Made by a program: the position numbers and the translations under genes. A stretch of DNA of 64,000 bases from Paraburkholderia caffeinilytica (GTDB taxonomy: Bacteria; Pseudomonadota; Gammaproteobacteria; Burkholderiales; Burkholderiaceae). Positions 16,567-24,788 of the stretch are shown piece after piece. Within the stretch, counting starts at the first letter, position 1. Every line of letters begins with the position of its first letter. The DNA lies in NCBI RefSeq assembly GCF_003368325.1, contig NZ_CP031467.1, positions 3,410,001 through 3,474,000 on the forward strand. The letters run 5' to 3'. The notes below the pieces were generated by a model. The model ran no database searches and was not told the origin of the DNA. It saw nothing but the letters and a program-made list of their open reading frames with translations.

Positions 16567-17927
16567 TGAGTCAATTCATGTCCGCGCGTTCCGCTTCGTC
16601 GATCGACTGGCAGCAGCATTTCACGTCGTTGGCCGACGCCATCGAACGCTTGCAGCAAGGCGCTGAAACCACGCTGAGTTCATTTGCCGGCGAACAGTCC
16701 GACTTTATCCGTTTCAACTCGGGCAAGGTGCGGCAGATCGGCAGCGTGTCGCAAGGCAAGCTGACTTTGCGCCTGATCGACGGCGCACGCCAGGCTTATT
16801 CGACGCTGACGGTATGCGGCGACCTGAAACAGGATCTGGACGATGTGAGCGCCGCGCTCGCCACCTTGCGTGAAAGCCTGCGCGGAGCGGCGGACGATCC
16901 GCATCTGTTGTTCGACACCTCGCAATGGCAACGCGCCACGCAACGTTCGGGCAAGCTGCCGGCGCCGGGCGGCTTGTTGCGCATCGTCGCCGAATGCGCG
17001 CAAGGACTGGATTTCGTGGGCTTTTACGCGGGCGGCACGATTGTGCGCGGCTTTGCGTCCACGGGCGGCAGCCGCGGCTGGTACGAAGTCGATAACTTCA
17101 ATTTCAGCTGGTCGCTCTACGATCCGAGCGGTCGCGCGATCAAAACCACGTACGCCGGCGACGACTGGAGCGACGCTGTTTTCGCGCGCAAGGTCGAGCA
17201 GGCCGCGGCGCGCCTGTCCGTGCTCGCGCGCACGCCGCGCAGCTTGGCGCCGGGGCGCTATCGCTCATATCTGGCGCCTGAAGCACTCGCCGAATTGCTC
17301 GGCGTGGCGGCATGGAGCGGTTTTTCCGCACGCGCTCAGGCGACGTCGCGCAGCGAGTTGTACAAGCTGCATGTGGGAGAAATCGTAGTCGACCCGCGCG
17401 TCACGATCAGCGAAGATCTGAATCTCGGCATTACACCCGGCTTCAACGACGACGGCTATTTGCGCGAAAGCGTCCCGTTGATTCAGGGTGGCCGCAGCGC
17501 CGAACGCCTGACCAATGCGCGCAGCGCGCGCGAGTACGGGCTGACGCCCAACGGTGCGCTGGCGAGCGAGTCGCCGGCGGCGCTCTCGATGCAAGCGGGC
17601 GACCTGCGGGAAGAGGACGTGCTGGCGAAGCTCGATAGCGGTCTCTACATCGGCAATCTCTGGTACGTGAATTTCTCGGACCGGATGAATTGCCGCCTGA
17701 CCGGCATGACGCGCTTCGCGACCTTCTGGGTCGAAAACGGGCAGATCGTCGCACCGCTCGAAGCCATGCGTTTCGACGACAGCCTATACCGTCTGCTCGG
17801 CAGCGAACTCGAGCAACTCGGCGCGCAAGCGGAGCTGCTATTGAGCGATTCGACATGGGGCGAGCGCGCCACGGGCGGCATGCAATTGCCCGGCATCCTG
17901 ACGAGGTCGTTCGAATTGACGTTATGA
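16566..17927 (+). CDS. pmbA: TldE/PmbA-family protease subunit
   Basis: This 453-residue protein is the non-catalytic partner in TldD/TldE heterodimers, forming the substrate tunnel. It shares the fold of TldD but has no HExxxH motif. Family features seen include SDFIRFNSGKVRQIGSVSQG, DPRVTISEDLNLGITPGFND and MTRFATFWVENGQIVAPLEA. The start is ATG 16566, overlapping the tldD stop; the same frame runs open back to 15813 across tldD, but that part is in the wrong frame for any product. A dedicated tldD-tldE pair beside a peptide importer is unusual, as most proteobacteria encode the housekeeping genes apart. A GNAT gene follows after four bases. Confidence 0.9.
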   Translation: MSQFMSARSASSIDWQQHFTSLADAIERLQQGAETTLSSFAGEQSDFIRFNSGKVRQIGSVSQGKLTLRLIDGARQAYSTLTVCGDLKQDLDDVSAALATLRESLRGAADDPHLLFDTSQWQRATQRSGKLPAPGGLLRIVAECAQGLDFVGFYAGGTIVRGFASTGGSRGWYEVDNFNFSWSLYDPSGRAIKTTYAGDDWSDAVFARKVEQAAARLSVLARTPRSLAPGRYRSYLAPEALAELLGVAAWSGFSARAQATSRSELYKLHVGEIVVDPRVTISEDLNLGITPGFNDDGYLRESVPLIQGGRSAERLTNARSAREYGLTPNGALASESPAALSMQAGDLREEDVLAKLDSGLYIGNLWYVNFSDRMNCRLTGMTRFATFWVENGQIVAPLEAMRFDDSLYRLLGSELEQLGAQAELLLSDSTWGERATGGMQLPGILTRSFELTL

Positions 17928-17931
17928 GCCT

Positions 17932-18513
17932 ATGAATCAAGAAATAAGAACAAAATCCAATTCTGGGAGCTTGCCTGAGGGCCTGACGCTGCGCGCATTG
18001 CGCGTGGCCGATGCGGAACAATTTCATGCCATGCAGCAGTTGCCGGTCGTGATGAACGGCAATCCTCATGCGCCGTTTCGAACGCTGGCCAGCACGCGCG
18101 AATACCTCGAAAAACTCGCAGCGCCCGAGATCCTGATCGCGGCAATGGTCGGCGACACGCTGGTCGGTGAAGCAGAGCTCACGCCTTTCAAGGGCCGCCG
18201 CGCGCATGCCGCGTCGCTCGGTATTGGCGTACACGACGCATGGCATCGGCGCGGCATCGGCAACGCGCTGATGACCGAGCTGCTCGATCTGGCCGATAAC
18301 TGGCTCGGTCTGCGTCGCCTCGAGTTGCATGTCTTCGCCGATAACCATGCGGCCCTTGCGCTCTATCGCAAGTTCGGCTTCGAGATCGAAGCGCATCAGC
18401 GTGGCGCCGTGTTGCGCCGTGGCGTGCTGATCGACTGCTATTTCATGGCGCGCCTGCGTGAGGCGGCGCCGTGGATGTCGACACCGTCAGCCGCCAACAC
18501 CGCAGCGGAATGA
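17932..18513 (+). CDS. GNAT N-acetyltransferase (first of two)
   Basis: A 193-residue acetyl-CoA-dependent acetyltransferase. The GNAT core is clear: the acetyl-CoA loop HRRGIGNALM, the following LLDLADNWLGLRRLELHVFA, and ALALYRKFGFEIE. The overall sequence resembles YhhY-type amino-acid N-acetyltransferases. It starts four bases after the tldE stop and ends four bases before the second GNAT, so it belongs to the same transcript. Its substrate cannot be read from sequence; the position suggests an amino group released by the TldD/TldE pair, in the way RimL acetylates processed microcin C. The C-terminal 20 residues (EAAPWMSTPSAANTAAE) are an unconserved tail. Confidence 0.88.
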   Translation: MNQEIRTKSNSGSLPEGLTLRALRVADAEQFHAMQQLPVVMNGNPHAPFRTLASTREYLEKLAAPEILIAAMVGDTLVGEAELTPFKGRRAHAASLGIGVHDAWHRRGIGNALMTELLDLADNWLGLRRLELHVFADNHAALALYRKFGFEIEAHQRGAVLRRGVLIDCYFMARLREAAPWMSTPSAANTAAE

Positions 18514-18517
18514 GACT

Positions 18518-19066
18518 ATGAAAGAAGAAACGTTACCAGGCGAGGCCGCACTCGACGATCGCATTACGGTTCGAGCGCTCGAATCGTCCGACATGGACGC
18601 GTTCGCCGACATCATGAGCCTGCCGGGCGCGCGGCGCGGCACGCTATCGGTCGGCTATCGCAGCCCTGAACAGCTGAAGGCGTGGTACGAGCGGCGCCTC
18701 GAAAGCGGCGTAAACATATGCGCGACCATCGGCGGGCGCGTGGTCGGCCACGCCGGGTTGGACGTTCACCGGCCCAGCCGCGCGCATTGCGCACATTTAG
18801 GATTGGCCGTGCACGACGCGTATCATGGGCGCGGTGTCGGCTCGGCGCTTCTGCAGGGGTTGATCGACTGCGCGGATGCGTCGCTCGGTTTGCGCCGCAT
18901 CGACCTCACCGTGTTTGTCGACAACGCGCCGGCGATCGCGCTGTACCGCAAGTTCGGCTTTGTCGAAGAAGGCCGATCGCGCGGTTTCGCGATGCGCGAC
19001 GGCGTACTGGCCGACGTGCTGCATATGGCCCGCCTTGTCGACGCACCGCGTCTCCAGACAATCTGA
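18518..19066 (+). CDS. GNAT N-acetyltransferase (second of two, YhhY-like)
   Basis: A 182-residue GNAT protein, paralogous to its upstream neighbour but diverged. Motifs: HGRGVGSALLQGLIDCAD (acetyl-CoA binding) and RIDLTVFVDNAPAIALYRKF, which is nearly the E. coli YhhY sequence at this site. YhhY acetylates free amino acids. I chose ATG 18518 because it follows the previous stop by four bases and starts a normal-length protein; the frame is open upstream inside the first GNAT gene. Two adjacent but different acetyltransferases suggest two related products to be modified, or broadened specificity. Confidence 0.87.
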   Translation: MKEETLPGEAALDDRITVRALESSDMDAFADIMSLPGARRGTLSVGYRSPEQLKAWYERRLESGVNICATIGGRVVGHAGLDVHRPSRAHCAHLGLAVHDAYHGRGVGSALLQGLIDCADASLGLRRIDLTVFVDNAPAIALYRKFGFVEEGRSRGFAMRDGVLADVLHMARLVDAPRLQTI

Positions 19067-19079
19067 ACGGATTTCCTGC

Positions 19080-22000
19080 GTGCCATTTTTCTTCATCGAC
19101 CGCCCGGTCTTCGCATGGATTGTCGCGCTCGCCATTGTCGTGGCGGGCGCGCTTGCCATACCGCAACTGCCGGTCGCGCAGTATCCGCGTCTTGCGCCGC
19201 CGCGCATCGTGATCAGCGCCGTCTATCCGGGAGCTGCCACCGAAGTAGTCGATGCCAATGTCGGCAGCATCATCGAGGAGAGTCTCGATGGCGCCGACAA
19301 TATGCTGTACTACGAAACGACCAGCGACAACCTCGGCAATCTCGAGATCGACGCGACCTTTGCGCCGGGGACCAATCCGGATCTCGCGATGGTCGACATC
19401 CAGAACCGTCTCAAGCAGGTCGAGTCGCGCTTGCCGCAACAGGTCGTGCAGCAGGGCATCAGCGTATTCAAGGCGGCCAATACGTTTCTGATGCTGGTCG
19501 CGCTGACTTCCACGGACGGCTCGCGCGATTCCGTGCAATTGAGCGACTACCTGAGCCGCTACGTGTTGCGCGAACTGAAGCGCGCACCGGGCGTGGGCGC
19601 GGCGGAGTTGTGGGACTCCGACGAAGCGTTGCGCATCTGGCTCGATCCGATGAAGCTGCGCGAGTACGGCCTTGGCGCCGCTGAAGTAAACGCCGCCATC
19701 GCCGCGCAGAACGCCACGGTAACGGCCGGCACGCTGGGCGACGCGCCGTTCGTTCCGGGGCAGCAATTGACGGCCTCGGTGAACGTGAAGGGGCAACTGA
19801 TCTCGCCCGCCGAATTCGGACAGATCGTGCTGAAGGCGTTGCCCGACGGCTCGGCGGTGCGCCTGCGCGACGTCGCGCGGGTCGAGCTTGGGCGTGACAA
19901 TTACTCGTTCTATTCGCGTCTGAACGGCAAGGCTGCGGCAACCGTCGGCATTCAACTTGGGCCGCGCGGCAATGCGCTCGAAACGTCGAATGCGATTCGC
20001 ACGCGACTCGCCGAGTTATCGAAAAGCTTGCCGTCCGGTGTCGCCGTCGAAATCCCATTCGACAACGCGCATTTCGTGCAGATTGCGATTCGTGAAGTGC
20101 TCGTCACGCTGGCGGAAGCGGTGGTGCTGGTGTTCTTCGTGATGTGGCTGTTCCTGCGCGATCTGCGCTACACGCTCGTGCCCACGGTGGTGATTCCGGT
20201 CACGTTGATGGGCGCGTTTCTCGCGATGTATGCCTGCGGCCTGTCGATCAACGTGTTCACGATGTTTGGCCTCGTGCTGGCCATCGGTATTCTCGTCGAC
20301 GATGCGATCGTGGTGGTGGAGAGCGTGCATCGCGTGATGGAAGAAGAAGGCCTGCCGCCGCGTGAGGCGACCCGTAAGGCGATGACACAGATCGGCGGCG
20401 CGATCGTCGGCGTGACTGCGGTGCTGACGGCCGTGTTCGTGCCGATGGCGTTCTTCCCGGGCGGTGTCGGCGGGATTTACCGGCAATTCGCGGTGTCGAT
20501 GATTGCGTCGATGCTGGTGTCGTCGTTCATGGCCTTGTCGTTGACGCCCGCGCTGTGCGCGAATCTGCTGAAAGCGCACAAGCACCCGGTGAGCCAGCGC
20601 GACGCCCGCCGTGGCCTGCCAGGCTTCGCGGCGCGGGCGGCGAGCCGGTTCACGTCCGGTTTCGACCGGGCCGCGAGCGGCTATCGCGGGCTGACCGCGC
20701 GGACCCTGCGCCGTATCGGGCCGATGCTGGCAATCTATGCCGTGCTGGTCGGCCTGTGCGCCGCGCTCTACTGGCAAATGCCCGGTGGCTTTTTGCCCAG
20801 CGAGGACGAAGGCCAGTTGCAGGTGATGGTGCAACTGCCGGCCGGTGCGACGCAGGCGCGTACGCTCGCGGTGGTCCAGCGGATGGAAAAGATCCTGCAT
20901 GCCGAGCCCGCGGTCGCACACGTCACCAGTGTGATCGGCTGGAGTTTCAGCGGCAGCGGTCAGAACGTGGCGATGGGTTTTGTCGAACTGAAAGACTGGG
21001 GCACACGCGACACCGACGCAATGACGTTGCGCGACCGCCTCAACGAGAAGTTCGACAAGATCCTCGACGGTAACGTGGAGGCGCAATTGCCGCCTTCCGT
21101 GCCGGGACTCGGGCACTCGGACGGCTTCGTGTTCCGGCTCGAAGATCGCGGCGGAGTCGGACTGGACGCGCTGAAGGCGGCGCGCGAGCGGCTGTTCGCG
21201 CAAGCCAAGACGAACCCCGCGCTGGCTTCGGTGCGTTCGGAGGATCTGCCGGATGCGCCGCGCGTCGAACTCGTCATCGATCGTGCGAAAGCGTACGCGC
21301 TTGGCGTGCCGTTCGACCGCATTGCCGATGTGCTGGGCAGCACCTTTGGATCCTTGTATATCGACGACTTTCCTGCCGGTGGCCGGATGCGCCGCGTGAT
21401 GATCTCCGCCGACGCCACCACGCGGATGACCGACGACGATCTGATGGCGCTCGCCGTGCCGAACTCGACGGGCGGCATGGTGCCGCTATCCGCGATTGCG
21501 GAACGCCACTGGAGCATCGGCCCGGTGATGCTGACGCGCTACAACGGCTATCCGTCGCTCGACGTGAGCGGCCACGCTGCGCCTGGCTACAGCTCGGGCG
21601 CGGCGATGGCGGAGATGGAGCGGCTCGCCGCTTCGTTGCCGGTCGGAATCTCGTATGACTGGGTCGACGCGGCGCGCGAAGAAACCGCCGCGGCACGGCT
21701 TACGCCGTTGCTGATCGGTTTGTCGCTGCTGGCCGTGTTCATGGCGCTGGCGGCCTTGTACGAAAGCTGGACGATCCCGCTTGCCGTGCTGATGGTCGTG
21801 CCGCTCGGCGTGATCGGCGCAATCGCCGCGATGCTGCTGCGGGGCATGCCAAACGACGTCTACTTCAAGGTCGGCATGATTACCGTCATCGGCCTCGCGG
21901 CGAAAAACGCGATTCTGATCGTGCAGTTCGCACGCGACCTGTATCGCCAGGGCCTGCCGTTGACGCGCGCCGTGAGCGACGCGGCCGCCGCGCGTTTCCG

Positions 22001-22280
22001 TCCGATCGTGATGACCTCGGCGGCGTTCCTGCTGGGCGTCGTGCCGTTGGTGGTGTCGAGTGGCGCGGGCGCGGAGAGCCGTCGCTCGATCGGCACCGGT
22101 GTGTTCGGCGGGGTGCTGGCGGCCACGCTGTTCGGCCTCGTGTTCGCGCCAGTCGCGTTTCATGCGGTCGCCTCGCTAACGTACAGCAGGCGGCGGCTCG
22201 CCGCGCTGCGGCGCAAGCGTGACGAGCGGCGCGCGCAGCGGGAGACGAGCGAAGGCGGCCGGTTGACGAATGGCCGATGA
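19080..22280 (+). CDS. RND inner-membrane efflux pump (HAE1 type), without adaptor or channel
   Basis: A 1066-residue proton-driven RND transporter. It begins VPFFFIDRPVFAWIVALAIV, the standard N-terminal membrane helix, has two large periplasmic domains and twelve membrane segments, and keeps the transmembrane-4 aspartate pair (GILVDDAIVVVE) needed for proton coupling. HAE1-type pumps export hydrophobic or amphiphilic compounds. The start is GTG 19080, 13 bases after the second GNAT; the frame is open upstream but only inside that gene. No membrane-fusion protein or outer-membrane channel gene is next to it, so it must borrow partners encoded elsewhere. A basic, Arg-rich tail (RRRLAALRRKRDERRAQRET) ends the protein. 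Confidence 0.92.
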   Translation: MPFFFIDRPVFAWIVALAIVVAGALAIPQLPVAQYPRLAPPRIVISAVYPGAATEVVDANVGSIIEESLDGADNMLYYETTSDNLGNLEIDATFAPGTNPDLAMVDIQNRLKQVESRLPQQVVQQGISVFKAANTFLMLVALTSTDGSRDSVQLSDYLSRYVLRELKRAPGVGAAELWDSDEALRIWLDPMKLREYGLGAAEVNAAIAAQNATVTAGTLGDAPFVPGQQLTASVNVKGQLISPAEFGQIVLKALPDGSAVRLRDVARVELGRDNYSFYSRLNGKAAATVGIQLGPRGNALETSNAIRTRLAELSKSLPSGVAVEIPFDNAHFVQIAIREVLVTLAEAVVLVFFVMWLFLRDLRYTLVPTVVIPVTLMGAFLAMYACGLSINVFTMFGLVLAIGILVDDAIVVVESVHRVMEEEGLPPREATRKAMTQIGGAIVGVTAVLTAVFVPMAFFPGGVGGIYRQFAVSMIASMLVSSFMALSLTPALCANLLKAHKHPVSQRDARRGLPGFAARAASRFTSGFDRAASGYRGLTARTLRRIGPMLAIYAVLVGLCAALYWQMPGGFLPSEDEGQLQVMVQLPAGATQARTLAVVQRMEKILHAEPAVAHVTSVIGWSFSGSGQNVAMGFVELKDWGTRDTDAMTLRDRLNEKFDKILDGNVEAQLPPSVPGLGHSDGFVFRLEDRGGVGLDALKAARERLFAQAKTNPALASVRSEDLPDAPRVELVIDRAKAYALGVPFDRIADVLGSTFGSLYIDDFPAGGRMRRVMISADATTRMTDDDLMALAVPNSTGGMVPLSAIAERHWSIGPVMLTRYNGYPSLDVSGHAAPGYSSGAAMAEMERLAASLPVGISYDWVDAAREETAAARLTPLLIGLSLLAVFMALAALYESWTIPLAVLMVVPLGVIGAIAAMLLRGMPNDVYFKVGMITVIGLAAKNAILIVQFARDLYRQGLPLTRAVSDAAAARFRPIVMTSAAFLLGVVPLVVSSGAGAESRRSIGTGVFGGVLAATLFGLVFAPVAFHAVASLTYSRRRLAALRRKRDERRAQRETSEGGRLTNGR

Positions 22281-22338
22281 GGCGACGGCGCCCCGTCGCC
22301 CCGTCGCGCGTGAATCCGGCCGCGGGGTGAGTTGAGCG

Positions 22339-22366
22339 CGGTAACACGTTACGTAACGTGTTACCG
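22339..22366. repeat. 28-bp perfect palindrome between convergent genes
   Basis: Bases 22339-22366 are a perfect palindrome centred on TTACGTAA, with outer ends CGGTAACACG and CGTGTTACCG. It lies 58 bases after the RND stop and 127 bases beyond the end of the convergent gene at 22493. With no loop and no T-tract it is a better protein-binding site or cruciform than an intrinsic terminator. Confidence 0.85.
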
Positions 22367-22492
22367 GTTTCGTACTTCGAAATGTCGGTCATTCAGCAAA
22401 GTTGCCTGTTTCGAGGCGAATTCAGCGAGTTTAGCGAGGTTGCGAGCCAGAAGGTCGATCGCGCATGTTGTCCCGCCAGGTGCCGAGCTTGC

Positions 22493-22867
22493 TCAGTTGA
22501 GCATGCCGTGTACTTCAAGCGAAGCTTCCAGTTGCTGCGTCAACGCATGATGCAGCCTGGCGAGGCTCTCGGTGGGGAGCGCGAAGCCGGCCCAGCCCAG
22601 ACCCGAGTGCCGCAGGAACAGCACGGCGCCGCCGTGCAGCGGATGCTTTTCTGTGTGCCAGCACGGATCGATCTCAATCACGTACTGATGCGTGCGCAGC
22701 GGTTTTTTCGGCACTTCCGGACGCATCGTGGCGCGCAGCGCGCTGAGGTGTTCGATCACGGCATCCAGATCGGGCGCGTCGAGCAATACCGCACGGTCCT
22801 CGATGGCGATGCGAACCGCGTTCTGTCCGTATTCGTTGACTCTCTCGATGTTCATGGGGCGTGACAT
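22493..22867 (-). CDS. Small protein of unknown function
   Basis: A 124-residue soluble protein that I do not recognise. It starts MSRPMNIERVNEYGQNAVRI; the AAGGAG 7 bases before the ATG at 22867 supports this start over the upstream ATG at 22891. It has no signal peptide or membrane segment. A central stretch (HQYVIEIDPCWHTEKHPLHG) is rich in histidine with one cysteine, and the C-terminal half is predicted helical (SLARLHHALTQQLEASLEVH). Codon usage matches the neighbours, so it is probably a real gene. It is convergent with the RND pump and has about 760 bases of free DNA upstream. Confidence 0.65.
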   Translation of the reverse strand: MSRPMNIERVNEYGQNAVRIAIEDRAVLLDAPDLDAVIEHLSALRATMRPEVPKKPLRTHQYVIEIDPCWHTEKHPLHGGAVLFLRHSGLGWAGFALPTESLARLHHALTQQLEASLEVHGMLN

Positions 22868-23630
22868 GTCGCTGCTCCTTGGTGCTCTCACGGCACGTAA
22901 ATTATGGCGCCACCTCTCTTAACCAGGTCTTAAAGAGCACGATCCACGGATGAAACCTGGTTTAAGGAAACCGCCTGGCACGATTTGCGCAGCAGCGCAG
23001 AATTGTCTGATGTTTTTCGGCATGGGACCGACGGCCGGCGCATTTGATCATATGTAAAAGAAGCCGGATGTTTCAATATAGAAACATTTTTAATCGGTTG
23101 AGAATCCGGCCGAGAAACGCTTAATTGGCACTATTTCAGTGAACGTGCTGTTCGTCACACTGCCGCCGTCGATAAATTCCAGATTTGCGAATAAAAGACT
23201 GATTGACTGTTCATTGTTTGCGAGGTTTCGAGTTCATGTTTGAAACATTTTTGTATGCGATTGTGGCGAGTGGCCGCGGCGAATCCGGTGATTCGCGATA
23301 AGCGGACCCGCTGATGTGGCACGCCTGAGCGCGAGTCTGCACAAGGTTTTCCGGCCCTCGGGGCGGCTGGCTATCGGGAATGGTCCAGCGCTAATCCGGG
23401 TCATATGCCGGCATTCATATGAAACATGGGATAGCAATTTTCCTCATACGTTGAATTTCTCAATATGGATTTGTTTTCAAATTTACTATAGCGCGGCATT
23501 CGGCTAACATCACGCATAATCCGTTAAGTGGCGTTGCCGGCGCTCTTCATCCGCCGTAATTCAATTCGTCTATATCAACCGGCCGACGGGACAGCGGGGT
23601 CCACAATGTACGACAGTTTGGGGAAAGATC
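22868..23630. other. Long intergenic region between two divergent genes
   Basis: 763 bases, AT-rich at 23060-23240 and 23410-23530, no recognisable gene. Near-inverted repeats CTTAACCAGGT (about 22919) and ACCTGGTTTAAG (about 22957) lie where the promoter of the leftward gene is expected. The motif GAAACATTTTT recurs at about 23083 and 23243. A regulatory role is likely, given its size, but nothing specific can be assigned. Confidence 0.5.
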
Positions 23631-24626
23631 ATGCCGCACCTTCATCTGGATACTGCGAGGATTACCTGGTTACATACGCCGACGCTAAACGTGCGTAGTG
23701 CAGCGCGGCGAATTGGCGTGTTGCTGTTCGACGGCTTCTGGCTGCTCGGGCCCGGCACAGTGGTCGAGATGTTCCAGACCGCCAACGAACTTTCCGGTTC
23801 GCGGGGCGGCGAAGATCCGCCTTACGAAGTGCAGTTTCTGTCGATGGATGGCGGCAGCGTTGCGAGTTCTTCGTCGGTGCGGATCTGGACTGACCGTATC
23901 GACACGCGTTATGGCAGCGGTTTCGACGTGTTGTTCATCGCAGGCGGCTACGGCGCGCATGAGGCCGCCCTCGACGAACGGGTGCTGGGCTGGTTGCGAT
24001 CGGTGCAAGCGCGAACTCGTGCGATCGAGACGATCGGCGAAGGCCGTCTCGTGCTGGAAGCCGCAGGTCCCGTGGAGCACGGGGGGCTGCAGGTGAATCG
24101 CTATCTCGGCGCCGCCGCGACCGATGCCGCGCGCAGTGCCGCCAACGATCGTAACGACTGCGCGCGCAGCGCGCTGATGTTCATCAAGCGCGATCTCGGC
24201 GCGGAGCTCGCGCGCAGCGTCGCCGATCGGGTGATGCCGGGCATGGCAGCTACCTGGGTGCCGCTGCCGGCTGAAGGCGGCACACTCAGCGTCGCCGAGA
24301 AAATCCGTGCCGCCGCGCGCTGGATGGAGGCGAATTGCGATCGTCCGGTGTCGGTTGCCGACGCCGCGCAAGTCGCGGCGATGAGCGAGCGCAATTTTCT
24401 GCGGCGCTTCAAGCATGAAATGCAGGTGACGCCTTCCGACTATCTGCTACAGGTGCGGTTGCGTATCGCCTGCAACTTCCTGACCGAAACCGAACTACCG
24501 GTCGACAAGATCGCGCGCCGCAGCGGCACCGGCAACGGCGATCGTCTCGCGAAGATATTCCGCAAGCGTATGGCGCTGTCGCCCACCGAATATCGCGCGC
24601 GCAGCCGGGTGGCGACCGAGGCCTAA
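23631..24626 (+). CDS. GlxA-like AraC-family transcriptional regulator
   Basis: A 331-residue regulator with an N-terminal DJ-1/PfpI-like domain (RRIGVLLFDGFWLLGPGTVV to VLFIAGGYGAHEAALDERVL, residues about 25-195) and a C-terminal AraC/XylS DNA-binding domain (SVADAAQVAAMSERNFLRRF and LPVDKIARRSGTGNGDRLAK). The segment that normally contains the VCTGAF-type cysteine loop reads IETIGEGRLVLEAAG, so the DJ-1-like domain is not catalytic and probably serves as a sensor. GGGGAAAG lies 6 bases before the ATG. The long upstream region hints at complex control. The next gene is an RmlC-like epimerase 162 bases on; a regulatory link is possible but unproven. Confidence 0.88.
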   Translation: MPHLHLDTARITWLHTPTLNVRSAARRIGVLLFDGFWLLGPGTVVEMFQTANELSGSRGGEDPPYEVQFLSMDGGSVASSSSVRIWTDRIDTRYGSGFDVLFIAGGYGAHEAALDERVLGWLRSVQARTRAIETIGEGRLVLEAAGPVEHGGLQVNRYLGAAATDAARSAANDRNDCARSALMFIKRDLGAELARSVADRVMPGMAATWVPLPAEGGTLSVAEKIRAAARWMEANCDRPVSVADAAQVAAMSERNFLRRFKHEMQVTPSDYLLQVRLRIACNFLTETELPVDKIARRSGTGNGDRLAKIFRKRMALSPTEYRARSRVATEA

Positions 24627-24788
24627 GCTTGGGCAGGCGCCGTGCAGACGGTGCGACTCACGTGCAACTCAGCGCGCAACTCAGAGCGGAAAGGCGCGTG
24701 CGCGGCGGCGTGTGCAACAGTATGCACAGCGGCGCATGCGTCGGCAGCCGTGCTTTCTGCTGGCAGGCTTCTTACGAGCACAGTGGCC

